Below are positions 50,701 through 58,790 of a stretch of DNA of 64,000 nt, in pieces. How positions within the stretch are numbered: the stretch's first letter is position 1; each line of letters opens with the position of its first letter. The notes beneath the pieces are model-generated. The model did no database searches, was not told the DNA's origin, and was given only the letters and a program-made list of their open reading frames with translations. The position numbers and the translations under genes are program-made. Source of the stretch: Larimichthys crocea (lineage: Eukaryota; Chordata; Actinopteri; Sciaenidae); the NCBI RefSeq assembly GCF_000972845.2, contig NC_040032.1:17584871-17648870 (forward strand), read 5' to 3'.

Positions 50701-52999
50701 ATTATTATAACACGCATGTTAATCTGTAAATTAAACACTCCTTTGCTGCACAGTATTTTCTTTAACCTGCAGAAAATAACAAGACTTTAAGTTGTTTTCT
50801 CAGGCAATTACTTTACAGTAGAATGATTGCAATCAATACTGTTTATATTGCCTTTACCTCAACAGCGTCATTTAATCGTTCCTTCTCTCCTTTCTCTGGG
50901 GCGAGCTGGCCGATGTAATTTCGGAGGCTGTGCAGTGTTGCTGATTGTGTCTCAAAAGCTTGTCCCATTTGGCTGAAAAATAAACCACAGCCCCCCAAAA
51001 GAAATCAGTGAGTCTGACTACAAAGTGCTATAGATGTTTAGCTCTCTTCAGTTTTAGAGTGAATGTGGCACCTTAAATGCTCTTTCAGGCCATCTCTCTC
51101 AGTAGACACCTCCATCAGAGTACTTTTTAGCTGCAGCACTTCTGAGGTCCTTGACTGAAGTCTGTCTTGTAGTTCGTTGTTTGTTTTCCTGGCTGCACTT
51201 AACTCTGCACAGTGGGAGGCATTCAACTGTTGCAGCTGAAAGTGAAGAGAGGCAAATAATAGACATTTTAAGGCCAATAGTTATGTAATATCGCATTGAT
51301 CCCCATTGAGAGGCTCTCCTTCCACTTGCTTCCCTCCAGAGGAAGCTCAAAGTGAAGGGTCAGACACAGAAAAGCACTGGCCTACAGGCTCAGTGTTCTC
51401 CTCAGGGATACATAATCAGAGCAGATGCCTGGTGACATGGGTTTTTAGATGCAGGGCCCTGAGATGAAGTTTCTAAAATCAGTATGAACAAGGTTTAGAA
51501 TAGTTTAAATTCCTTGCAGAGACTGTGCCACGCACCTCCTCCTCCTGCTTCTTGTGCATTTCTTCCAGTTGTTCTGACAGTCTAAGTGTCTGCTGTTTGG
51601 CCTCCTCCTCAGCCTGTAACCTGCCCATTTCAGCCTTCAGAACGAGCTCCTGGATCTCCTCTTTGCTCCTCTCTACATCTCTCCTCAGTTTTGCAATTTC
51701 TTCATCAGATTCTCCCTTTAGTCGTTCAAGCTGCAAGAAACAACAATGTTAAACACTGAAGAATCTTTAGACATGAAACTAATTGGTGAAACCTGAGACT
51801 GCCAAAATATGTTAGAAGATGCCAATAATTCTCAGTTTATCTTGTGTTGAAATGTTTGTCAGTACATAGCATTACCTGTGAGCTTATTTTCTCTTTCTGC
51901 GTACTGCTCTGAGTGAGCCCCTCTCTGATTTGGCTCAGTTCAGTCTTAGCTTTACATAGCTCTTCACGCATTGCTTCCAACTCATGGCTCTGTCTGTCAT
52001 ACAAAAAAAACCCAAACACATAAAGCTTGTTCAAAACGATTCGTCACTAATCTCTGGTTATGTAGAGATTGTCAGACCAAACTGTAAAACTGAATGCATT
52101 ATAATAACATGGGCATATCTCTACCTGTTCACGATGCTGTCTCTGTGTCTCATCTCTTCTCTGTGTCTTCCTGCAGACTCCTTGAGGGCCTCCACCTGAC
52201 CCTTCAACCTCTCAGCTTCAGCTTTGTGCTTCTCTGCCTCGAGACGCCACTCTGACTCCCATCTCGACCACTGCTCTCTCCTGTCTGCACATCTGTGTGA
52301 GGACATCAGTCTTTCCAATATGCCACAAAAGCAACAGACAATAATGCAATTTCTGATCATATAAAACAAACTGTAGGATACCTTAGGTCTGACGGGTGCT
52401 CCACAGGCATCCTTTCTCTTGTACTATGTCCTTGTAACCTCATGAGCTTCTGATTTTCCTTCCTCAGCTCCAAGATTTCCTGCTGGGTCTGAGTGATAGC
52501 GAGCCATGGATCGGCAGGACTGGGATCCCTTGGTGGTACCGAGGTAACACCTGGCGTTAACCAGGAGGTGGGTGGTGTTGTCCGTGGGATTTGAACACCT
52601 CTCTGTGTTGCAGCGGGCTGGACACTCGATGTGAAATGGGATGGGGGTACCAGGTCTTCTTGGATATTCCCTAAATAACGTGCAATAATTATATAGCTTG
52701 TGTAGCTTTGTGTAGCGATAGAGGCTTTGCACACAGACCTCTCAAGGAAGTTAAAACACGACAGCCTCCCTAAATACAACCAAACTATTAGTTAACACAA
52801 AAGCTGAACACGGTAGACTAGTTTATATGTAGGTTACATTGTGGGCTAACGTTAGTTAGCATCTTGAACTCAACACTGGTTTGAAGTTGCGTGTAAACGT
52901 CAAACATGCGGCTGAAACAAGTAACTTACTTGAACCCGCTGGTGAGGTAAAGTCAGTGGGAACTATGAGCCTTTCTCTCCCCGAGTTGTGTCTCTCCAT
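44622..52999 (-). CDS. cchcr1: Coiled-coil alpha-helical rod protein 1, complete (19 coding exons)
   Basis: A complete gene for CCHCR1, a rod-like coiled-coil protein reported at centrosomes and P-bodies. Nineteen exons (listed individually) with GT/AG borders and consistent phases sum to 2601 nt, or 866 residues plus TGA; human CCHCR1 is about 780. Landmarks in order: an N-terminal LVPPSHF segment matching the human LIPPSHF; long heptad-rich coils (for example DEEIAKLRRDVERSKEEIQE); LHSLRNYIGQLAPEKGEKE; WREKVFKLCVQLR, matching human WREKVFALMVQLK; TFAKRRVETIQGLIMRRVAL, matching the human VRKVHTIRGLIARKLAL; KREHTKAV; and ETEKDKNLLL. The C-terminal tail ERLLSVLEELHSLSAAV resembles the human SLSVLLDDLQDLSEAI. 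No frameshift or stop breaks the joined frame. An X-box lies 109 bp upstream of the start codon. Confidence 0.95.
44857..44992 (-). CDS. cchcr1: cchcr1 exon 18
   Basis: 136 nt. The frame that fits both neighbours reads VTVAERGLTSAHTGGLQNSA and onward, a low-complexity, non-coiled segment like the divergent human region before the C-terminal motif. A second frame is open for about 36 codons after an early stop and looks more helical, but it cannot join exon 19 in frame. Confidence 0.8.
45065..45210 (-). CDS. cchcr1: cchcr1 exon 17
   Basis: 146 nt: VMTLRLFEKEAARKQDEMKE to KETEKDKNLLL, aligning with the human LQELERDKNLMLA. Donor CTG|GTAAGA, phase 0. Confidence 0.93.
45375..45476 (-). CDS. cchcr1: cchcr1 exon 16
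   Basis: 102 nt: LQERVSEIKDSCAEKLREME then VNTAKREHTKA. It matches the human LNEARREHAKAV. The donor G|GTAGTA lacks a purine-A-A-G context and is weak. Confidence 0.92.
45955..46735. repeat. Probable dispersed repeats in the cchcr1 intron between exons 15 and 16
   Basis: Two pieces look repetitive: one with GCGCCGCAGCTGCTGGATGT and CTGCCCCCAAGTGGCC (about 45955-46320), and one with AAGGTGCTCTTGAGCACTTA and AACTGCTCCAGTGAAGC (about 46575-46735). Both resemble common fish repeats. Boundaries are approximate. Confidence 0.4.
46762..46950 (-). CDS. cchcr1: cchcr1 exon 15
   Basis: 189 nt, residues about 633-695, Gln/Glu-rich coil: ESTLRQQQQLEQSWVEVRQA and EAEQSLQQIQAQLEES. It is notably GC-rich compared with the flanking introns. 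Confidence 0.93.
47059..47177 (-). CDS. cchcr1: cchcr1 exon 14
   Basis: 119 nt, residues about 593-632: ITNLQTELSLVCEERDKLTQ to DLKEQ. It aligns with the human LQQLREERNRLDAEL. Confidence 0.93.
47715..48019 (-). mobile_element. tRNA-derived SINE in a cchcr1 intron
   Basis: On the minus strand the head reads TGGCTCAGGTGGTAGAGCGG, a pol III A box, and 30-50 bp later CGGTTCGATCC, a B box (47967-47976). The body and tail (CATTCACAC arrays, GCACTATATAAGTAC end) match a common teleost interspersed repeat. It lies between cchcr1 exons 13 and 14, in the same orientation as the gene. Confidence 0.85.
48114..48186 (-). CDS. cchcr1: cchcr1 exon 13
   Basis: 73 nt, the second-shortest coding exon: GLIMRRVALQKVQQASKHVE, ending QTAD. 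It continues the exon 12 match to the human IRGLIARKLALAQ. The intron between exons 12 and 13 is under 100 bp. Confidence 0.92.
48280..48392 (-). CDS. cchcr1: cchcr1 exon 12
   Basis: 113 nt, residues about 531-568: FSLAFGGKVADVDAAQTRLN then LTQRLTFAKRRVETIQ. Donor CAAG|GTGTGA. Confidence 0.92.
48509..48615 (-). CDS. cchcr1: cchcr1 exon 11
   Basis: 107 nt, residues 496-531: TLEQDLVQARKENSQLKSL to ELSTLTEAVQ. Donor AAG|GTACAAG; leaves in phase 2. Confidence 0.92.
48884..48994 (-). CDS. cchcr1: cchcr1 exon 10
   Basis: 111 nt, residues 459-495: VRSMEQQLQQEQHRASVFQH then SLDDRIAELDLERVKKE. Donor GAG|GTTAGT. Confidence 0.93.
49076..49219 (-). CDS. cchcr1: cchcr1 exon 9
   Basis: 144 nt, residues 411-458, phase 0 at both ends. 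It carries the family hallmark WREKVFKLCVQLRSKDIEL. The preceding intron (49220-50545) is the longest in the gene. Confidence 0.94.
49782..49935. repeat. hAT-like MITE fragment in the cchcr1 intron between exons 8 and 9
   Basis: CAGCGTTTCTCAAACCTTTT with CACCTCATAAAATATTATAG and GCCAAGTACCACAAATTATG resembles the end of a fish hAT-type non-autonomous element. The other end is not visible. Confidence 0.45.
50546..50656 (-). CDS. cchcr1: cchcr1 exon 8
   Basis: 111 nt, residues 374-410, phase 0 at both ends: RLNKEKAALQMTTELLTVRL and NEILTLQEERMVKK, aligning with human ATAELLQVRVQSLTHILALQ. Confidence 0.93.
50858..50972 (-). CDS. cchcr1: cchcr1 exon 7
   Basis: 115 nt, residues about 335-373: QMGQAFETQSATLHSLRNYI then GQLAPEKGEKERLNDAVE. 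The LRNYIG segment aligns with the human LRKYVGEQVP. Confidence 0.93.
51072..51235 (-). CDS. cchcr1: cchcr1 exon 6
   Basis: 164 nt, residues 281-334: LQQLNASHCAELSAARK through STLMEVSTERDGLKEHL. This exon and about 48 bp of its intron borders are duplicated in inverse orientation at 53995-54206. Confidence 0.95.
51536..51730 (-). CDS. cchcr1: cchcr1 exon 5
   Basis: 195 nt, residues 216-280, strongly heptad-patterned: LERLKGESDEEIAKLRRDVE to LEEMHKKQEEE. The donor GAG|GTGCGT is weaker than its neighbours. Confidence 0.93.
51876..51993 (-). CDS. cchcr1: cchcr1 exon 4
   Basis: 118 nt, residues about 176-215: QSHELEAMREELCKAKTELS, ending KEKISSQ. Donor CAG|GTAATG; leaves in phase 0. Confidence 0.92.
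52125..52292 (-). CDS. cchcr1: cchcr1 exon 3
   Basis: 168 nt, residues about 120-176. A charged helix: DRREQWSRWESEWRLEAEKH then KAEAERLKGQVEALKES. The acceptor CTCACACAG|A is preferred over an upstream GAAAG because only it keeps phase. Confidence 0.9.
52382..52670 (-). CDS. cchcr1: cchcr1 exon 2
   Basis: 289 nt, residues about 24-120. A Pro/Thr-rich, probably disordered stretch (IPRTTPPTSWLTPGVTSVPP) is followed by the first coil (QTQQEILELRKENQKLM). Acceptor TTATTTAG|GG, donor AAG|GTATCC. Confidence 0.92.
52930..52999 (-). CDS. cchcr1: cchcr1 exon 1
   Basis: Residues 1-23, beginning MERHNSGRERLIVPTDF. I chose this ATG because it is the first in frame and its donor (A|GTAAGTTA) joins exon 2 in phase 1 to give GSRNIQEDLVPPSHF. 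Confidence 0.85.
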
Positions 53000-53107
53000 G
53001 TTCAAAAAATATCACCAAATAAACTAAATTTAAGAGGAAAACAGTGCAGAGTTTTGTTTGTGTGCTCTCCCTGAACGTTTGTTCTCCCGCGGGTCACGTC
53101 ATACGTC

Positions 53108-53121
53108 GTTGCCTTAGTAAC
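53108..53121. promoter_or_regulatory. X-box (RFX site) in the cchcr1 promoter
   Basis: GTTGCC-TT-AGTAAC fits the X-box consensus RYYNCC-N(1-3)-RGNAAC with both half-sites intact. It lies 109 bp upstream of the cchcr1 start codon, in a short CpG-containing stretch. RFX factors acting through X-boxes drive many ciliary and centrosomal genes. Confidence 0.75.
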
Positions 53122-53404
53122 GGTTTACAGCGGTTACTTCGGGAGTTGTCCGTTAAAGCTACTTTCACAAACTAACTTTTAAACTAAAAATTATAAATAC
53201 CGTTAAAATGATGGAAAATACAAATTTCTACGAACTAAATGTTAATTTAATGGTTTATTTAACATAACTGCCACACATTAAAACCGCGCAATGCATCACG
53301 GGAAAGTGAGTGCCAAATGTGAGTATTCACCCTGGGTACTGTCTTGCAGGATGCCTTTCCTCTCAGGCTGCCTTCAAGTCTCATCGCAGGAACCTTGACG
53401 AGTT

Positions 53405-53525
53405 CATTTTATTAGGTACCCCTTTACAGACTAATGCAAGGGTCTTCAACCAAGGGTCCACGACCCCTAGGGGGGTCCGCAAAGATACTGCAGGGGATCC
53501 ACCCATTTTTTGTCATAATAATTCA
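53405..53525. repeat. MITE-like fragments
   Basis: TTTTATTAGGTACCCCTTTA followed by CAAGGGTCTTCAACCAAGGG and GACCCCTAGGGGGGTCCGC. Both halves resemble ends of common fish non-autonomous DNA elements. They are truncated by the following (TATTA)n tract. Confidence 0.5.
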
Positions 53526-53545
53526 CAATTTTCACCCAAATAATG

Positions 53546-53760
53546 GTGAATATTATATTATATTATATTATATTATATATACTTTATTCATCCCACCACG
53601 GGGAAATGTACTTGTTACAGCAGCAGAGGAAAGTGTAGCATACACTACAGAATTAGAAAAAAGTAGAAAAGGCAAAAAAACAAAAACAAAATAAACAGAC
53701 AGAAATTAAACAGACAGAAATATCTATAACCTACACAATAAACATGAAAAACAAAAGTAC
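53546..53760 (-). mobile_element. LINE-type 3' tail with (TATAA)n end
   Basis: A (TATTA)n tract leads into CTTTATTCATCCCACCACGG, GGAAATGTACTTGTTACAGC and AGCAGAGGA, the inverse of a typical teleost non-LTR 3' end. The 5' part is missing. Exact family not established. Confidence 0.6.
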
Positions 53761-53994
53761 TGAGGATAAAAGTGGCATGATATATAAAAAGAGTATTGTA
53801 ATGTAAAGTGACCATAGTGTAAGAAATATTGCAAAGGAAAATGACCATGATACAAATAATAATATTATTGCAAGAGTAGTGACCATAATATAAATAATAT
53901 TACAAAATGAATGTAAGGCTGCAGATAGTTGAGAAACTATTGTAAAATGATTTTTTTTCTTTTGACTTTTAAAATGTAAAATAATAAGAATTCA

Positions 53995-54206
53995 CTTCAC
54001 TTTCAGCTGCAATAGTTGAATGCTTCCCACTGTGCAGAGTTAAGTGCAGCCAGGAAAACAAACAACAAACTACAGGACAGACTTCAGTCAATGACCTCAG
54101 AAGTGCTGCAGCTAAAAAGTACTCTGATGGAGGTGTCTACTGAGAGAGATGGCCTGAAAGAACATTTAGGGTGCCACGTTCACTCTAAAACTAAAGAGAG
54201 CTAAAC
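53995..54206 (+). pseudogene. Inverted partial duplicate of cchcr1 exon 6
   Basis: Positions 53995-54206 match the reverse complement of 51036-51247 over 212 bp with no gaps and nine substitutions (about 96% identity). The copy includes exon 6 (54007-54170) plus 12 bp of upstream and 36 bp of downstream intron, so it is a genomic rather than an mRNA-derived copy. The third codon is TAG instead of CAG, and the donor context changed from TTAAG to TTAGG. It is therefore a dead exon. It points away from cchcr1 and starts about 1 kb upstream of its start codon. Confidence 0.93.
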
Positions 54207-54560
54207 TTAGAATTGGTATAATTTAATTAATTCATTCAAGTATTTGTATTCTATTCCTTAATTTAAAACAGGAACTATATGTTATTATACACCTTGCATT
54301 TAATAGGTGATTGTTAATATTGGCAGAGTGATATGATGCATCACGTTTGTCAGTGTTGTCAGATTGTTGTCCTATTGTTGAGACGGACATTAAAGTAAAG
54401 AGTATAAAGTATAAAGTAAGTAAAGGCTTTACTACTACTACTATTCTACTATATGTTTGATATTGAGGTCGTAGTTTGCAGTGGTTTTGAATAGATCTTT
54501 TTCACAGCAGCCCTTTTGACTTGAAATAGTAAGGTAAACACAGGTGCTGTCAATTATGCG

Positions 54561-54665
54561 AAGTTGGGCATTTTATTATGGGGCCTTATGAAGACTGGCT
54601 CGTTCTGTAGCCAGCATCAAGTAGATGATTCAGGAACTGAAATTTTATAGCACTGAGGTTGCGGG
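54561..54665 (+). repeat. Dispersed family-A fragment (3' end)
   Basis: GAAGTTGGGCATTTTATTAT then CTCGTTCTGTAGCCAGCATC and TTCAGGAACTGAAATTTT. It lacks the first 300 bp of the repeat. Confidence 0.7.
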
Positions 54666-54730
54666 TTGGCTTTTTATTGAGGCTGTAGTTTGCAGTGTTG
54701 GATTTGACTGTATTATACTGAGAGGTGTTT

Positions 54731-55025
54731 AATAGATTAGAGATTAGATTAGATTAGATAATACTTTATTTATCCCACAACGGGTTAAATCACTTGTTAA
54801 CAGCAGCAAAAAATAGAATCAAGGAGGGAATCACAAATGTACATATTTACAAAAAGTACTAAGGTAGAATGTGCAGATTTACAAAACAAGTACTAAGGTA
54901 GAACATAAATGAAAAAACCAAAAATAGCAATGGGACATGAACAGGAGACTACAACATGATCAGGTGCAGGTGTTGTAAAGTCTCACAGCAGCAGGGATGA
55001 AGGACAGTACAGGATACAGTCCTCT
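54731..55025 (-). mobile_element. LINE-type 3' tail with (TAATC)n end
   Basis: (GATTA)n then CTTTATTTATCCCACAACGG, CACTTGTTAACAGCAGC and later CACAGCAGCAGGGATGAAGG. Same family as the 53546 copy but longer. No ORF. Confidence 0.65.
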
Positions 55026-55897
55026 ATATATGTAAATGGGTAAAATATTAGAAACACCGCTCAGTACAACCTCAATCAAAACATATAGCAGACATACTAC
55101 CCATCCGACAGTGTCAACAAAAGCTGAACAAATCTAAGCTTCAATGAAGTAGAATTTATAGCAGGTGTACTTAGTTAGTACACACATGTACTTAGTTAAT
55201 TAGTACACATCCTGGGTATCAGCTTCCCTGATCGACCAGATTCAGAGGAGGTCTGAGAAGGTCTCATGAGGAAAATTAACATCGTTTATTGTTAGATATT
55301 AACACTGAATGGTTGAACAAGTTGAGAAATTGGTTGGGAAATCACAGTGGAAAGAGCAAAATATACCATGTGAAAATAATTAACTCTGCTTTTTTAAGCA
55401 GATAAATAGGAGCGTTCACATGGGGTATAATAATATGTTAAATCAATTATGGGGAATGCACCACTTCATTCGTCTGATGGAAGTTCCACAAGGCATTTTT
55501 ATACTGATAATATTGAGATATTATTGTAATGTGTAAGTGAAGTGTAATTGTACTTAATGAAGTGATAGCTTGAAATTACTCCTTTCTTTGCCTGAGACTT
55601 CCTCACATAAAGACCCAGGGGGTGTCTGACAACCATTTCTGCATGACACATCTCCACTCCTATTTGATAATAACTGTTTTGGGATTGAGGTGCTTCTATA
55701 AATGTTACCTCCAACTGTAAAATGATCAGTATATGAATAATATACATGAAACATTTGCATATTTTGACAGATTTCTGTCCGCAATGATGCATAGTGTGCT
55801 GTAAATCTATAAACTGGAACCTTTCACCTTCAAATGAGGGCCTCCGACGATCATTTGTTATGTGATTGGCAGAATGAGGCTATAATCACTACCACCA

Positions 55898-55902
<5 letters not shown>

Positions 55903-55942
<40 letters not shown>

Positions 55943-55967
55943 GATTATATATATATATATATATATA
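55903..55967. repeat. Interrupted (AT)n tract
   Basis: Two AT runs separated by TATATAGATTATAT, just before a LINE-type 3' tail. Confidence 0.95.
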
Positions 55968-55974
55968 CTGTTTT

Positions 55975-56091
55975 GTTTTCCTCTGGTGTCTTCAGCAGCT
56001 GTTCCTGTTTGCTCTTACCTACAGTTTATCCTCTGCTGTGACCCACTTTCCCCCTGAGGTTCATTAAAGTTTCATCTAATCTAATCTATTC
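55975..56091 (+). mobile_element. LINE-type 3' tail with (TCTAA)n end
   Basis: TGACCCACTTTCCCCCTGAG, GTTCATTAAAGTTTCATC and (TAATC)n, in the opposite orientation to the tails at 53.5 and 54.7 kb. It directly follows the AT tract. Confidence 0.5.
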
Positions 56092-56499
56092 ATGGTGTAT
56101 TCAAGGAACAAAGAGTTTGATTCATTTACACAAAGCATTGCATATATCAACCCAACAAAACAATAAAAAGAAATAAATCATAGAGTAGATGGCTACATAT
56201 CCTGTAACTATCTCAATAAATGCAACAGAGTGCTGTGCATCATTTGGGCATGTTGGTACAGTATCCTCTCAGCACTCGTCAGATACCGCTATAGGTCCTG
56301 AAAAACAAAGCAGAGGCAAAGAGGGATCAGAGGAGGCCACTGGAAATCCAAAAAACAAAGTCAGTAGAGCTCTTATTAGAAAGAGGGCATAAGATGCAGT
56401 TCCATGTTGGTGAAGAGCTAATAAAAATGGACCGTTGCTGTATAAAGTGCTAGAAACGGCAGTTAAAAAGAACATTTTTGAAAAAGGCAGACTGAGTGA

Positions 56500-57095
56500 A
56501 ATGTCACCAAAACTGTTGCAAATTGATCCAGGTCCAGGTTGCAGAAACAGCAGCTAGGTATAGCACAGACATCCCTCTTCTCAGCCGTGCCCTCCAGCTC
56601 CTCCTGGGGGATCCTGAGGAGTTCCCATGAATGCGGGATATGCAATCCCCTCATTGTGTTCTAGATTTGCCTCAGGGTCTCCTCCGAGTTGGATATACTT
56701 ATGAGGCATCTTTATCAGACACCCAAACCACCTCAATTGGTTCCTTTCAATTTGTGGGTGAAGAAGATGTAATCCCAGCGCCTTTCGAATGTCTCTTCAA
56801 CCAGATCCAAAAGGGGGAATCCACTTGGACTTGGATCAGCAGTAGTTCATTTTGACTTCTTGTAAGAGCAATGTTGTTGTTTTGGACATTACCCATGTGC
56901 TCGTGACCACGGAGACAGTTCATCCGTTGGCTTCATGAGCTCTTCAAAGTTCTCCTTCCAAAACGAGACAACACTGTTGTGACTGCTGTTCTCCACCCCT
57001 GATATGACAGTTTTGGCCCCACTAAACCCCTCCACAAGTCGAGCAAGGCCTGCAGAGGAGCTCATAAGTGGCCCAACAACTAAAGAGCTCAATCA
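56500..57095 (-). mobile_element. Decayed LINE reverse-transcriptase ORF (RTE/Rex-like)
   Basis: Minus-strand remnant. An upstream piece near 56889-57092 contains VSFWKENFEELMKPTDE, a motif preceding the RT domain. The downstream piece (56530-56780) contains IERNQLRWFGCLIKMP and, in another frame, SWELLRIPQEELEGTAEKR, the C-terminal signature of these elements. The catalytic RT core between them is deleted and frames are broken. Naming the clade is inference. Confidence 0.7.
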
Positions 57096-58595
57096 GGCTC
57101 AGCTCAATCAAGCAACACTTGGTGAACATGGTACCACATTCCCAATAATGACTAGTATGTGAGGTCCAAAGCTAATGGGACGGTGGGCACTCTGGCAGAC
57201 TGATCTCCGACTGCACACCCTGGCTTCTGGTGCATGAACCGGGGCAAATACATGTGCAGAAGTTAAATATATGATGTCTGACAGATTGCCAGGATGCCCA
57301 TGGCGCCATGGCAACAGCCCCTTTGAGAAGAATACATGCTCATCCTCAGTTCAACCTTTGATGTGAACCTTTTCATTATGGAAAAGAATGAAAATATTTC
57401 TTTGATTCTCACTTCAGGACACTTCAGATATCCTGGTACACCCCTGGCCACGGAAGCTGTTTTATCTTTGTCCCTAATCAAGCTGATTCAGCTCAAAGTA
57501 ACAAAGGATCATGTGGAGAAACTGTCCATGAAGGAAAATATAAGGACTGGAAATTGTGTCTTCAATTAAAATGTCTTTCTTTTCACAAAGAATAACTGAT
57601 AAGGCCCAGCTAAAACAACCCTGCGAGGCATTATCCTATTAAATTTATTATCTCCATGCATGTAAATAAACCATATATATGTTTTTGAGACCCGCTATCA
57701 AACAGATTATTCCCCACATGAGCGTCAGCTGACAATAAGTAAGGATTTGTTTTATATTTATATATAAAGAACAGCTTTCTTTGCTTTGGTAACTCAGCTT
57801 GAAACAGTCACAGACATCACAAGGCAGCATCTCTCTCAAGGTCTGTAAAAACGATCTCTCAGCTCTATACATGCACAGATCACAGCATCACAGCTATGGC
57901 CGCTGGGCATAGAAACACAAAGAGACTATGTCAGCAACCTGTCTGGTGTGTACATGTTTGTGTATTCCTTGAGTATAGCTGAGGCAGATTCCATATGTTT
58001 ATTCAGAGAATGCAACATTAAAAATCAGAAAGAAAGGAGTGCAGGAAGCAGCAGCAACAACACAATCATCCCAGTCTTTCTCAGTTTCTAAGATACTGTA
58101 AGTGTTACATAAAGACACAACTTGTCTTGGACTGATTTCTGACCACCTGTTGTCATTTCCTCTCAGAGCAGTTTATCATTGTGGCTAATTAAAGTCTAGT
58201 GAACCAACAAATGAACTTGTAAAACAAGTGTGAAACTGTTTCAGAGCTATCATTTTCTCATAGTGATGAGAGAACAAGTAAATCCATGTTGCTTATACCC
58301 TCATACATGTATCAGACTTGATTTATGTACATAATACACTATGCATGCTTTTTATGTCCATGCTTCTGCTTTGCATCTTTCTTCTTATTTAGTCCAGATT
58401 ACTATTAACATTCATATCCTTGCTAAACCGTTGGTCCCAGACACTTGTATCACTGTGTATGAGACTGCCCAAAATAAAATAAAAAATACTGGAAGGCAGT
58501 TGTTCTGACTGTATCTGAGATCCTCGGAGTGAAGGTGCTTCACCAAACAGAAATATTCAGACTGTATATATCCAGAAATTTATTGTTAGTCCTAA

Positions 58596-58790
58596 AATGT
58601 CATCTCTAATTGACTTTGGACTCCTGCAGGCCAGGAGGATGATAGCTTTATCTTGGAGAAAATTGGATGTACCCTCAATACATATCCATATACATGTATG
58701 GATAAAGGAGATAAAGGCATCTTGTATTGTATTGGAGAGACTGACTTACATAACGTTAGGCGTCAAAGTGCACAGTCATTGTGAAATTGT
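58596..58790 (+). mobile_element. L1-like LINE C-terminal remnant
   Basis: The frame reads GLLQARRMIALSWRKLDVPS then WIKEIKASCIVLERLTY, resembling the L1-type ORF2 C-terminus (LLAARKLI..NWK.P..PS...W..E). It is short, isolated and weakly supported. Confidence 0.45.

Noticed and set aside
54016..54204. 62-codon plus-strand open frame at 54 kb as an independent gene
   Set aside because: It is the duplicated cchcr1 exon 6 read after its premature stop; no promoter or further exons.
57336..57569. 77-codon plus-strand frame next to the LINE remnant
   Set aside because: No recognisable motif, and it is not clearly part of the LINE.
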